64,000 bases of DNA from DYRB01 sp963845265. Lineage in GTDB: Bacteria > Pseudomonadota > Gammaproteobacteria > Chromatiales > Chromatiaceae. The translations under genes were made by a program, and so were the position numbers. The notes under the pieces were generated by a model. The model was not told where the DNA came from and did not search any database. It worked only from the letters and a program-made list of their open reading frames with translations. The number at the start of each line of letters is the position of its first letter. Position 1 is the first letter of the stretch. The DNA lies in NCBI GenBank assembly GCA_963845265.1, contig CAWJRN010000022.1:14205-78204 (forward strand), given 5' to 3'. Of the stretch, positions 40,685 through 49,375 are shown in pieces.

Positions 40685-41626
40685 TTACTTGTCGCTTATC
40701 GCGACCGGTCGCACCATCGGCAGCCCGTCGTTGCGGCTCCACTCGGCCATGGAACCGTCGTACATCCGCACGGACTCGTTGCCCAGGATTTCATGGGCCG
40801 CGAACCAACCCAGGCTGGAGTTGTGCCCCGTGTTGCAGAAGGCAATCTGCGCGGTATCGGTGGGCACGCCTGCCATGTCGTAGATCTGCTCCAGGGCCTT
40901 GCGGGAGCGGAAGACACCGCCGTTGTCCTGGGTCAGCCACTCCAGCGGAATATTGCGCGCACCGGCCAGGGTTCCGGCGCGCGTGGTCTTGCTATTGCGG
41001 TTGAGTCCGCTGAATTCATCCTGGCGCCGATAATCCACCAGTCCGCCGCCGTCCTTCATCGCGCGCGCGACATCCTCCTTGGACACCAACATCTCCGTGC
41101 GCAGACTCGCCTTGAACTGTTTCGGCGCCGGACTGCGGGCACCCTGCTCCAACGGACGCGACTTGTCCCTGGCATAGGCAGTGGTGCCGCCGTCCAAGAT
41201 GGATACCCGGTCATGGCCCAGCACTTTCAAGGTCCAGTAGACCCGCGTCGCACTGGCCATGCTCTTTGAATCTGCTCCGAACGGGGCGATCACCACCCGG
41301 GTGTCGTCGTCGATGCCAAGCCCGCCGATCAATCCCTCGAGCTTCTGCACTGGGGGCAGCATGCCCGGCACCCCCGCCACCTTGGCGCGCCAGCCGTCCT
41401 TGATATAGTCACTGTGGATCGCGCAAGGGACATGACCCTGCGAGTAGTCGCCGCTCGACTGCCCATCGATCTTTTCGCTGCGGACATCGAGCACCACCAC
41501 ATCCGGCCCACAGGCAATGCCCTGGAGCGCATTCGCATCCACCAGCGGCGTGGTCGGCGTGTCGGCGATTGAGGGACCCACCGAGAGCCCCGTCAGGATC
41601 GAGAACAGCACAGTATTGGTTTTCAT
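40685..41626 (-). CDS. Periplasmic two-domain rhodanese (thiosulfate sulfurtransferase-like)
   Basis: A 313-residue protein with a signal peptide (ending SIADTPT). The first rhodanese domain lacks the Cys loop (VVIAPFGADSKSMASAT). The second has active-site Cys264 in AFCNTGHNSSLGWF. It would transfer sulfane sulfur in the periplasm; in a sulfur oxidiser that would fit thiosulfate or polysulfide handling, which is inference. ATG 41626 has GGAG at eight bases; ATG 41632 is too close to it. Confidence 0.85.
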   Translation of the reverse strand: MKTNTVLFSILTGLSVGPSIADTPTTPLVDANALQGIACGPDVVVLDVRSEKIDGQSSGDYSQGHVPCAIHSDYIKDGWRAKVAGVPGMLPPVQKLEGLIGGLGIDDDTRVVIAPFGADSKSMASATRVYWTLKVLGHDRVSILDGGTTAYARDKSRPLEQGARSPAPKQFKASLRTEMLVSKEDVARAMKDGGGLVDYRRQDEFSGLNRNSKTTRAGTLAGARNIPLEWLTQDNGGVFRSRKALEQIYDMAGVPTDTAQIAFCNTGHNSSLGWFAAHEILGNESVRMYDGSMAEWSRNDGLPMVRPVAISDK

Positions 41627-41663
41627 GGTCATTCTCCGGATTCAGCGCCATTGCGGTTGAACA

Positions 41664-41682
41664 ATGCGCAGCGATTGCGCAT
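41664..41682. promoter_or_regulatory. Inverted repeat upstream of the rhodanese gene
   Basis: ATGCGCA-GCGAT-TGCGCAT is a 7-bp inverted repeat 38 bp upstream of the rhodanese start, in a comparatively AT-rich stretch. It could be an operator. The remaining gap up to 42195 shows no gene. Confidence 0.35.
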
Positions 41683-42195
41683 CTGCCTTATACAGATAGC
41701 AGCTATGCACCGAAGACATGACGCGAAACGCCAACGTTATTGCGTTCTTTTTGCGACGAAACGACCGCCAACGTTACCCTCGTCTAGGCCGATCGATTCC
41801 ACACACGAAATCCTCTTGGAGGATCCTCCAGGTTAAGGGGGATGCTGACGATGATCGCTCGAATGCTCCAAAAAAGGATCAGCGGCATAGAAACTGGAGT
41901 CGTACCTCAAACACACCGGAAAGTGCAACGTAACGGCAGGGTGGCTTGGTCTCTTTCTTCGCCTTTGTCACCCGGCACGACGGAGCAAAATCCCAGCGTC
42001 CGCTGACCTCACAGCAGCGGGCACTCGTGCGCTCCGCGCCTCTGTCCGCTGTGGGTCGATTCCGGGCCTTGTCGCCACCTTCCGGGCGGTACCTCGGCGT
42101 GGGATAAATGGCCGGTGGCGAGGTGGAGGAATCGTAGAAGTTCCTGACGAAACACCGCTGGAAACAACACTTGCCGGCGCACTACGAGGGGGAAC

Positions 42196-42223
42196 GATGG
42201 GTGTCGCTATCGCTCTACCCATC
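42196..42223. repeat. Dispersed palindromic repeat, second copy
   Basis: GATGGGT (42196-42202) and ACCCATC (42217-42223) enclose GTCGCTATCGCTCT, one base different from the copy at 19946. It lies just after the end of zwf (minus strand), a common position for such elements. Confidence 0.8.
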
Positions 42224-42234
42224 CGATCACCGCC

Positions 42235-43785
42235 CTAGCCGACCTTGGTCGCTGCCGGTGTGTGGATGCGCCGCCACAGGCGCCCGTCATTCTTGAGCAG
42301 GTCGCCCGCGGCCTTGGGGCCCCAGGTGCCGGCGGCGTAGTTGGGGAAGTCCCTCGGGGGTAGAGCGGACCAGACGTCCATGATGGGCTGCACGATCTCC
42401 CAGCCCTTTTCCACAGTGTCCGCGTGCTTGAAGAGGGTCGCGTCGCCGTTCATGCAATCGTAGATGAGCGTCTCGTAGCCGGTGGCGGGTTCGTTGCCGA
42501 AGTAGTCCGCGTAGGAGAAGTCCATGTTGACCGTGCCAACCCGCATGCTGGGGCCGGGGATCTTGGCCCCGAACGACATTTGTATTCCTTCGTTGGGCTG
42601 GATGCGCAAGACCAGCATGTCGGGGTCGATGGACTCGACCTCGGTGTCTTTGAACATGACGTAGGGGGCGCGCTTGAACTGAATGGCGACCTCGGTGTAC
42701 TGGGCTGAGAGGCGCTTGCCGGTGCGCAGGTAGAAGGGCACCCCGGCCCAGCGCCAGTTGTCCATGGTCACCTTCATGGCCGCGTAGGTCTCGGTGCGGG
42801 ACTGGGCGTCGACCCCGGGAGAGGTGCGATAGGCCGGCACCTTGTCGCCGTTAGGCATGACCCCTTCGCCATATTGGCCGCGCACGGCCTGGGTGAGGAC
42901 CTGCTCCGGGGTCATGGGCTGGATGGCGTCCAGGACCTTGTTGACCTCCTCGCGCACCGCCTGGGACTCGAAGGAGTTGGGCGGTTCCATGGCCAGGAAA
43001 CCGAGCAGGACCAACAGGTGATTGGGGATCATGTCGCGCAGGGCCCCAGCCTTCTCGTAGTAGCCCCCCCGGTGCTCGACACCCACCGACTCGGCCACCG
43101 TGATCTGGATGTGGTCGATGTGCTGGCGGTTCCACAGGGGCTCGATGAAACCATTGGCGAAGCGGAAGACCATGATGTTCTGCACCGACTCCTTCCCCAG
43201 GTAATGATCGATGCGGTAGATCTGGCCCTCGTTGAGGGTCTCGTGCAGGGTCCGGTTGAGCGCGATGGCCGATTCCAGGTCGTTGCCGAAGGGCTTCTCG
43301 ATGATGACCCGGCGCCAGTCGTCGGGGCTCTCCGCGGTCAGGCCGACGGCCCCCAGGTTGCGGGTGATGGGGCCGAACAGGGGCGGTGGGACGGCCAGGT
43401 AGAAGAGGTAGTTGCCCTCTGTGCTGCGCTCTGCGTCGATCTTGCTGAGGCGCTCGCACAGTTGCAGGTACATGCCCTGGTCGTCGATGTTGCCCTGCAT
43501 GTAGTGGATGCGCTGGCAGAGACGTCCCCACACTTCGGCGTCGAAGGCATCGCCCAGGTGGTCGCGGGCCTGGGCGCCCAAGTGTTCGCGAAACCCCTCG
43601 TCGTTCAGCTCCAGTCGGTCGAGACCCAGGACGGCGAAGCTTTCCGGCAGCAGGTGATCGTGGCAGAGGTGGAACAGGGCTGGGATCAGCTTGCGGGAGG
43701 TGAGGTCGCCCCCGGCACCGAAGATGATCATGACATTGGGGTGGGCCGGCGCGGCCTTCTCGGACGGGGTCTGGATCAGGGACAC
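42235..43785 (-). CDS. zwf: Glucose-6-phosphate 1-dehydrogenase
   Basis: First enzyme of the oxidative pentose phosphate pathway, 516 residues, full length. Nucleotide-binding IFGAGGDLTSRKLIPAL, catalytic RIDHYLGKESVQNI with the conserved His-Tyr, and EKPFGNDLESA are all present. Start is GTG 43785, with GGAG seven bases upstream. It heads a minus-strand carbohydrate block with gnd and glgX, supplying NADPH from stored glucose. A 527-bp spacer with several dispersed repeats separates it from gnd. Confidence 0.97.
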   Translation of the reverse strand: MSLIQTPSEKAAPAHPNVMIIFGAGGDLTSRKLIPALFHLCHDHLLPESFAVLGLDRLELNDEGFREHLGAQARDHLGDAFDAEVWGRLCQRIHYMQGNIDDQGMYLQLCERLSKIDAERSTEGNYLFYLAVPPPLFGPITRNLGAVGLTAESPDDWRRVIIEKPFGNDLESAIALNRTLHETLNEGQIYRIDHYLGKESVQNIMVFRFANGFIEPLWNRQHIDHIQITVAESVGVEHRGGYYEKAGALRDMIPNHLLVLLGFLAMEPPNSFESQAVREEVNKVLDAIQPMTPEQVLTQAVRGQYGEGVMPNGDKVPAYRTSPGVDAQSRTETYAAMKVTMDNWRWAGVPFYLRTGKRLSAQYTEVAIQFKRAPYVMFKDTEVESIDPDMLVLRIQPNEGIQMSFGAKIPGPSMRVGTVNMDFSYADYFGNEPATGYETLIYDCMNGDATLFKHADTVEKGWEIVQPIMDVWSALPPRDFPNYAAGTWGPKAAGDLLKNDGRLWRRIHTPAATKVG

Positions 43786-43878
43786 GGTGGGTCTCCGGGG
43801 GTTGACGACGGTTGCGCAGAACGCGGATCAGACCGCGGGGGCCTTTGGGTTGCAGCGCAAAATGTGCAGGGATGGTGG

Positions 43879-43965
43879 CAGTTTTCAGTTGGCAGTTGTC
43901 AGTAAGAGATTGTTGCTGCTGGAAATGGTGAAATCCCGAAGCGAAGAACCGACGTGCGACAGGTA
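43879..43965. repeat. 87-bp dispersed repeat, copy A
   Basis: Aligns without gaps to 58944-59030, with about 76 of 87 positions identical by eye. It begins with heptads CAGTTTT-CAGTTGG-CAGTTGT and ends near CGAAGAACCGACG. It is intergenic between gnd and zwf. Confidence 0.85.
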
Positions 43966-44000
43966 TACGGCAGGATTAACAGGATTAAGTCTTGGGTGGC

Positions 44001-44034
44001 GTAGCCCGGATGAAGCGCTAGCGGAATCCGGGGC
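44001..44034. repeat. REP-like palindrome (CCCGGAT ... ATCCGGG)
   Basis: GTAGCCCGGATGAAGCGCTA followed by GCGGAATCCGGGG, with inverted arms CCCGGAT/ATCCGGG. This form is a common dispersed repeat in gammaproteobacteria. A related partial copy in opposite sense (GGATTCCGCTCTGCTCCATC) lies at about 44088-44108. Confidence 0.7.
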
Positions 44035-44140
44035 CGGTCTCGTTGGTTCAAATAGGACCACCGGTGATGGGGGGACCTGGATTCCGCTCTGCTCCATCCA
44101 GGGTACCGGGACCGGCGAGATCGTGCGCAGATCCATAGGC

Positions 44141-44171
44141 TGGGTTTCGCTGTGCTCTACCCATCCTACGG
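44141..44171. repeat. Dispersed palindromic repeat, third copy (diverged)
   Basis: TGGGTTTCGCTGTGCTCTAC followed by CCATCCTACGG; related to the copies at 19946 and 42196, with the left arm shortened. Together with its neighbours it makes 43879-44171 a cluster of different repeat families in the zwf-gnd spacer (43786-44312), which has no gene. Confidence 0.75.
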
Positions 44172-44312
44172 GAATACTTGGCCAGTCTCCTTGCTTCGTA
44201 ACCCGCACGGCGATGAATCGTTCCCCATAGAAAATCCTGTTAGTCCTCTCCATTTTCGGGACTTCTGCTAGGCAACTGACCAACTCGATGCTTTCGGGAA
44301 CAATCTGTTGGC

Positions 44313-45332
44313 TCACAGAGCCTTGGGCTTCTCATGGTGCCCGCCGAACTGGTAGCGCATGGCCGAGAGGATCTGATTGCCGAAGTCGGCCTCGCCGCGC
44401 GAGCTGAAGCGCTCGTACAGGGCCGTGGTCAGCAGCGGCGCCGGGGCACCGGTCTCGATGGCGGCCATGCAGGTCCAACGCCCCTCGCCGGAGTCCGAGA
44501 CCCGTCCGCCGAAGTTGGATAGGGCGGGGTCTTGGTGCAGGGCGGTGGCGGTCAGGTCCAGCAGCCAGGAGGCAACCACGCTGCCGCGCCGCCAGACCTC
44601 GGCGATCTCGGGCAGATCGAGGTCGTATTGGTAGTGCTCGGGGTGACGCAAGGGGGCCGTCTCGGCGTCGATGGCATGGTCCTGGCGTCCGGCTCCGGCA
44701 TGTTTGAGGATATTGAAACCCTCTGCGTAGGCGGCCATCAGGGCGTATTCGACGCCGTTGTGGACCATCTTGACGAAGTGCCCGGCACCGTTGGGGCCAC
44801 AGTGTAGATAGCCCTGCTCCGATGGGCTGTGGTGGCCGCTGCGCCCGGCGGTGCGCTCCGCCTCGCCTGCGCCTGGGGCCAGGGCCGCGAAGACGCCGTC
44901 CAGCCGCGCTACCGGTTCGGGTTCGCCGCCGATCATCAGGCAATAGCCTCGCTCCAGGCCCCAAACCCCGCCGCTGGTGCCGACGTCGACGAAGTGGATG
45001 CCGGCGGGCTTGAGGCGTTGGGCGTGGCGGATGTCGTCCTGGTAGAAGGAGTTGCCGCCGTCGATGATGGTGTCGCCGGGGGCCAGGTGCGGCAACAGGT
45101 CATCGATCACCGCATCCACCACTCCGGCCGGGACCATGATCCAGGCGGCGCGTGGGGCCTCCAGCAGGGAGGCGAACTCCGCGACACTGGCCGCCCCGAG
45201 TGCGCCCTCCTTGACCAAGGCGGCCACCGCCTCGGTGTTGCGGTCGAAGACCACGCACTGGTGGCCGGCGCGCAGCAGGCGCAGGACCATGTTGGCGCCC
45301 ATGCGCCCTAGGCCGATCATTCCAATCTGCAT
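44313..45332 (-). CDS. gnd: 6-phosphogluconate dehydrogenase, decarboxylating (short form)
   Basis: A 339-residue member of the short, tetrameric-type 6PGDH family. NAD(P)-binding MIGLGRMGANMVLRLLRAGH, substrate segments DGGNSFYQDD and VDVGTSGGVWGLERGYCLMI, and HCGPNGAGHFVKMVHNGVEYA carry the conserved Lys-x2-His-Asn. It converts 6-phosphogluconate to ribulose-5-phosphate. It lies on the same strand between glgX and zwf; together they form a pathway from glycogen to pentose phosphates. Confidence 0.95.
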   Translation of the reverse strand: MQIGMIGLGRMGANMVLRLLRAGHQCVVFDRNTEAVAALVKEGALGAASVAEFASLLEAPRAAWIMVPAGVVDAVIDDLLPHLAPGDTIIDGGNSFYQDDIRHAQRLKPAGIHFVDVGTSGGVWGLERGYCLMIGGEPEPVARLDGVFAALAPGAGEAERTAGRSGHHSPSEQGYLHCGPNGAGHFVKMVHNGVEYALMAAYAEGFNILKHAGAGRQDHAIDAETAPLRHPEHYQYDLDLPEIAEVWRRGSVVASWLLDLTATALHQDPALSNFGGRVSDSGEGRWTCMAAIETGAPAPLLTTALYERFSSRGEADFGNQILSAMRYQFGGHHEKPKAL

Positions 45333-45399
45333 GTCAGGGGGTCCTTTGTGGGGGGTGCTTGGAGTAATGATTGTCCGGAATTCGGATCAATGTGTCGCG

Positions 45400-47472
45400 T
45401 CATCCCTCCAGCACAACCACGGTATGACCCGGGACCCGCCGCTGCCGCGCCTTGAGCTTCGGGAGCCGACCGGGCGGGGACAGGGCAGGCGTTGCGGCGG
45501 TGTCTACAGCCAGGTGCCAGGTGCGGCCCGGGAACCGGGGGATGGCGAAGTCCAGGGGTGGCTCGCCCATGTTGAGCATGACGTGCAGGTGGGGCTCGTC
45601 GGCCTTGGTCCCGGCCAGGGTGAAGGCCAGACAATGGCCCTCGGGATCGTCCCAGTTGGGCTGGTCTAGGTTGGTGCCGTGCCAAGCGATGTCGGGCAGG
45701 GTCTCGTCGGGCTCGGTCTGGCCAGTCAGGAAGCGCTCCCGGGTCAGGCTCGGGTGGCGCCGTCGCAGGGCGATCATGCCGGCGACGAAGTCCACCATGT
45801 CCCGATTGGTCTCCACCAAACCCCAGTCGAACCAGGTCAGGTCGTTGTCCTGGCAGTAGCAGTTGTTGTTGCCTTCCTGAGTGTGCAGGACTTCGTCGCC
45901 GCCGAGCAGCATGGGTACCCCCTGGCTCAACATCATGATGGCGATCAGGTTCTTGGCCTGGCGTCGGCGCAGGGCCAGAACGTCGGGGTCATCCGTCGGC
46001 CCCTCCACGCCGCAGTTCCAGCTCAGGTTGTGGTTGTCGCCGTCGCGGTTGTCCTCTCCATTGGCCAGGTTGCGCTTGGCGTTGTAGCTGACCAGGTCGT
46101 AGAGGGTGAAGCCGTCGTGGCAGGTGACGAAGTTGATCGAGTTGCGCGGTAGGCGTCCGTCTGCCTCATAGAGGTCGCTGCTGCCGGCCAGGCGGGTGGC
46201 CAGCTCGCGGATCAGTCCGGGGTCGCCACGGACGAACGCGCGAACCAGGTCACGGTAGCGTCCGTTCCATTCCGACCAGCGAAGGCCGGGGAAGTCCCCG
46301 ACCTGGTAGAGGCCGCTGGCGTCCCATGCCTCCGCGATGAGGTAGGTGCGGGCCAGAGTGGGGCTCAACTCGATGGCCCAGAGCACCGGGGCGTGGTACT
46401 GGGGCAGACCGTCCTCGCCGCGACCTAGGGCGCTGGCCAGGTCGAAGCGGAAGCCGTCCACGTGCATATGGCGCACCCAGTAGATCAGCGAGTCCTTGAG
46501 GAAACGTGCCACCAAGGGGTGGTTGCAGTTGACCGTGTTGCCGCAGCCGGTGTAATCGCGATAGCGGCGGCGGTCTTCCGGGTCCAGGTGGTAGAAGATC
46601 TCGTTTCCGAGGCCCTTGAAGCTGATGGTCGGACCTCCCTCTCCACCCTCGGAGGTGTGGTTGTAGACCACGTCCAGGATGATGCCGATGCCGGCGCGGT
46701 GAAGGGCCTTCACCAGATCGCGGAACTCGTCCCGGGCGCGGCTGGGCTCGACGCTATAGCCGGGGTGCGGGGCGAAGAAGCTATGGGTGCTGTAGCCCCA
46801 GTAGTTGCTTAGGCCCAGGTCGGCGGTGTGGGGCGGGATGTCCTGGGTGTCGAAGGCCATGATCGGCAACAACTCAACGTGGGTGATGCCGAGTTGCTGG
46901 AGGTAGGGGATCTTTTCGATCAGCCCGCTGAAGGTGCCGGGGTGTTGCACCCCGGACGAGGCGTGGCGGGAAAAGCCACCCACATGCATCTCGTAGATGA
47001 CCGCATCCTGGGTCGGGGTGTGCAGGGGCGTGTCGTCCTCCCAATCGTAGGTGTCCGACATCGCCATGGAGCGCATGGCCGTGGCTACATTGTCTCCCGG
47101 CTGGCAGGCCTTGCCCCGGTCCCAGAGGCGGTCGTCCACCCCGGTGGTCCATGGATCGAGCAGGGCCTTGGAGTGATCGTACCGGCAGCCGGTGGTCTGA
47201 GTGTCGCTGGGCCCGTCCGCGCGCCAGCAGTAGTAGATGCCGTCGCGGGGCAGCCCCTCCACCAGGACATGCCAGAAGAAGAAGGTGCGGTTGACCTTGG
47301 GGTCGAGCTCGATGGTCTGGAAGGGTTGCTCTGCCTCCGGGCTATCGAAGAGCAGGAGGTCGATGCGGGTGGCGTGGCGGGAGAAGGTGCAGAAGTTGAC
47401 CCCTTTGGGCACTGGGCGAGCCCCACCCGGTTCGATGCCGCCCGGCAGGATCTTGTAGATGGATCTGGACAT
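45400..47472 (-). CDS. glgX: Glycogen debranching enzyme GlgX
   Basis: A 690-residue GH13 isoamylase-type enzyme removing alpha-1,6 branches from glycogen. The N-terminal CBM48-like domain holds KGVNFCTFSRHATRIDLLLF. The catalytic barrel holds the nucleophile region VDGFRFDLASALGR, acid/base LIAEAWD and NFVTCHDGFTLYDLVSYN. The conserved GGDEVLHTQEGNNN follows. Start ATG 47472. It continues the minus-strand glycogen and pentose phosphate block, 67 bp upstream of gnd. Confidence 0.95.
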   Translation of the reverse strand: MSRSIYKILPGGIEPGGARPVPKGVNFCTFSRHATRIDLLLFDSPEAEQPFQTIELDPKVNRTFFFWHVLVEGLPRDGIYYCWRADGPSDTQTTGCRYDHSKALLDPWTTGVDDRLWDRGKACQPGDNVATAMRSMAMSDTYDWEDDTPLHTPTQDAVIYEMHVGGFSRHASSGVQHPGTFSGLIEKIPYLQQLGITHVELLPIMAFDTQDIPPHTADLGLSNYWGYSTHSFFAPHPGYSVEPSRARDEFRDLVKALHRAGIGIILDVVYNHTSEGGEGGPTISFKGLGNEIFYHLDPEDRRRYRDYTGCGNTVNCNHPLVARFLKDSLIYWVRHMHVDGFRFDLASALGRGEDGLPQYHAPVLWAIELSPTLARTYLIAEAWDASGLYQVGDFPGLRWSEWNGRYRDLVRAFVRGDPGLIRELATRLAGSSDLYEADGRLPRNSINFVTCHDGFTLYDLVSYNAKRNLANGEDNRDGDNHNLSWNCGVEGPTDDPDVLALRRRQAKNLIAIMMLSQGVPMLLGGDEVLHTQEGNNNCYCQDNDLTWFDWGLVETNRDMVDFVAGMIALRRRHPSLTRERFLTGQTEPDETLPDIAWHGTNLDQPNWDDPEGHCLAFTLAGTKADEPHLHVMLNMGEPPLDFAIPRFPGRTWHLAVDTAATPALSPPGRLPKLKARQRRVPGHTVVVLEG

Positions 47473-47675
47473 GCTGGGCCCCGCGGCTGGAAAGGGAGGT
47501 GGCAGTGGCGTCGAGACCGCTGTCGTGGCGGTGCTCTCCCAGCCGCATGGTATAGGTTAGCGGGGAAGGGTGACTAGTCCGAGTCAACCGTGCGCATACC
47601 GAGGGTATGTCGGAATCGAAGGGGTCTGACTCCAGCTGTGGCCTTCCGCTTCTTCCCGAGGGTGGCGGTGCCGCG

Positions 47676-48749
47676 CTACTGAAAGCCGGCCGTATCCACA
47701 CGTCCACCACGACAGCGCGGGCTGAGCGTCGGTGCGGCCTGCATCAGGGGGCCGATGCGGGAGTCTGCCCCGATTTGTCCCTTCAGGCTCAGGCGCAGCT
47801 CGCTGATCATGCCCTCGGTGCAGATCAGGCGTACCCGCTCGCCGGTCCCGCGACCGAAGGCCGCATCGAAGGCTGCGCGGACCTCGTTGCTGGACAGGTG
47901 CCTACCGCGGTTGTCCGCGAATAGGGCGCGGATGGGCGAGGCGTTGATCTGCTCGGCCAGGGCCATGGCCTGGCTGAAATAGGTGTCCGCGTCGGTCCCG
48001 TAGCAGGTGCCGTGGGTGAACCACTCGTGGCGATCCAGCCCGGAGCGGGTCCCTGGCATGAGGGCATCCAGGCGCTCGCGGGTCGCGGGGCTCAGGTCCA
48101 GGGCGGGCAGGGCGGACCAGTCACCCCGCTGATCCAGTTGTCGGCTGCGCGCACCCACCCCGCAATAGGAATTGTCCCTGGGCTGGGGCCAGAGCCCGTG
48201 GAGCGAGAAGCGGCTGGCGTCCGGTCGCTGCGGAGTTTGGTCGCGGCACTCCAGTTTGCGCCGATAGATCTCGCAGAAGGCCGGCTGCCAGGTCAGGGCG
48301 AAGACGAAGGCGCCGGGTTTGGACCGGGCCGGCGGTTCCGGGCTGGTCGGTACCTTCGCGGGTGCGGCGGCCGTTGGCTGTGGGCCTGTCGCGCGGACCG
48401 CTTTTGAGGTGGTGCTCGGGGCGTCGGTTGGGGTCCCGCAGCCCACCTCCACCCAACGCTCCGGTGGCTTGCCCCCGTCGATGACGACCTGGTAGTGGGT
48501 CGCGTCCTCCTTGTTCTTACCCAGGAGCCGATAGACACGCCCGGGTTCCAGCCTAATCTGTTGTCCTTGATCAGGACGTTTGGTCGATACGCTGGCAAGG
48601 CAGTCCCGATCCGCAACCAGGGACCCGTCGAGCGGTACCGTGGCCTGGACGGGGAGGGCCGAAGCGCAGAGGGTGAGCAGGAGTGCACGGCCAGCGCGGC
48701 TATGGATGCCCAGGGTCCTGAGACGGCGATGTTCGAAGGCCAGGTGCAT
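47676..48749 (-). CDS. Exported ribonuclease T2-family protein
   Basis: A 357-residue protein with a signal peptide (residues about 18-36). A Cys-containing N-terminal domain and an Ala/Pro-rich linker (residues about 105-145) precede the RNase T2 domain. Both catalytic segments are intact: CAS-1 FSLHGLWPQ at 181-189 and CAS-2 HEWFTHGTCYG at 241-251. It should cleave RNA in the periplasm or outside the cell, probably for phosphate or nucleotide scavenging. I chose ATG 48749 over upstream frames because it gives the signal peptide. Confidence 0.9.
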   Translation of the reverse strand: MHLAFEHRRLRTLGIHSRAGRALLLTLCASALPVQATVPLDGSLVADRDCLASVSTKRPDQGQQIRLEPGRVYRLLGKNKEDATHYQVVIDGGKPPERWVEVGCGTPTDAPSTTSKAVRATGPQPTAAAPAKVPTSPEPPARSKPGAFVFALTWQPAFCEIYRRKLECRDQTPQRPDASRFSLHGLWPQPRDNSYCGVGARSRQLDQRGDWSALPALDLSPATRERLDALMPGTRSGLDRHEWFTHGTCYGTDADTYFSQAMALAEQINASPIRALFADNRGRHLSSNEVRAAFDAAFGRGTGERVRLICTEGMISELRLSLKGQIGADSRIGPLMQAAPTLSPRCRGGRVDTAGFQ

Positions 48750-48781
48750 GATGTCTCTCGCTCTTCTCGGCAGGTGAGGGG

Positions 48782-49351
48782 CTAGCCGCGTGGTTCGGGG
48801 CAAGGCGGGCCGGAACGGTCGGCGCTTCCAGCACGGCGTCGTTCCCTGAAGAAGGCCCGCAGCCGTTCCCCGCAGGCCTCGGCCAGGACACCGCCGGTGA
48901 CCTGGGTCTGGTGATTGAAGCGTGCGTCTGAGGGTAACAGGTCGAAGACGCTGCCGCAGGCCCCGCCCTTGGGGTCGCTGGCTGCATAGACCAGGCGCCG
49001 GACCCGGGCGTGGACAAGGGCCGCCGCGCACATGGGGCAGGGCTCCAGGGTGACATAGAGGGTGCTGTCGGGCAGACGGTAGTTGCCGACCCGAGCACCG
49101 GCGTCGCGTAGGGCCCGGATCTCAGCGTGGGCGCTGGGGTCGTGGGTGCCGATGGGGCAGTTCCAGCCCTCGCCGATGGCCTGGCCGTCGCGGACCAGCA
49201 CTGCCCCGACCGGGACCTCGCCCGCCGCTGCGGCCCGCTCGGCCAGGGCCAGGGCTTTGCGCATCCAGCGGGTGTCGTCTACCGCCAGTTCTAGAGGGTC
49301 AGACCCCTGCTCGTCTATGTCCACGGGAGGGTCGTCTGTGTGGCGGCTCAA
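48782..49351 (-). CDS. tadA: tRNA-specific adenosine deaminase TadA
   Basis: Makes inosine at the wobble position of tRNA-Arg(ACG). Zinc site H-A-E at residues 75-77 and PCPMC at 104-108, with the TLEPCPMCAAAL context; 189 residues. The track start is TTG 49351; GTG 49324 is an alternative, while ATG 49264 would cut into the first helix (WMRKALALAERA). The start is uncertain, the identity is not. It lies between guaA and the RNase gene on the same strand. Confidence 0.93.
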   Translation of the reverse strand: MSRHTDDPPVDIDEQGSDPLELAVDDTRWMRKALALAERAAAAGEVPVGAVLVRDGQAIGEGWNCPIGTHDPSAHAEIRALRDAGARVGNYRLPDSTLYVTLEPCPMCAAALVHARVRRLVYAASDPKGGACGSVFDLLPSDARFNHQTQVTGGVLAEACGERLRAFFRERRRAGSADRSGPPCPEPRG

Positions 49352-49375
49352 AACGGGACCTGCCCCCCGCTGGGG

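Noticed and set aside
42874..43905. 343-codon plus-strand frame opposite zwf
   Set aside because: Antisense shadow of a well-conserved gene.
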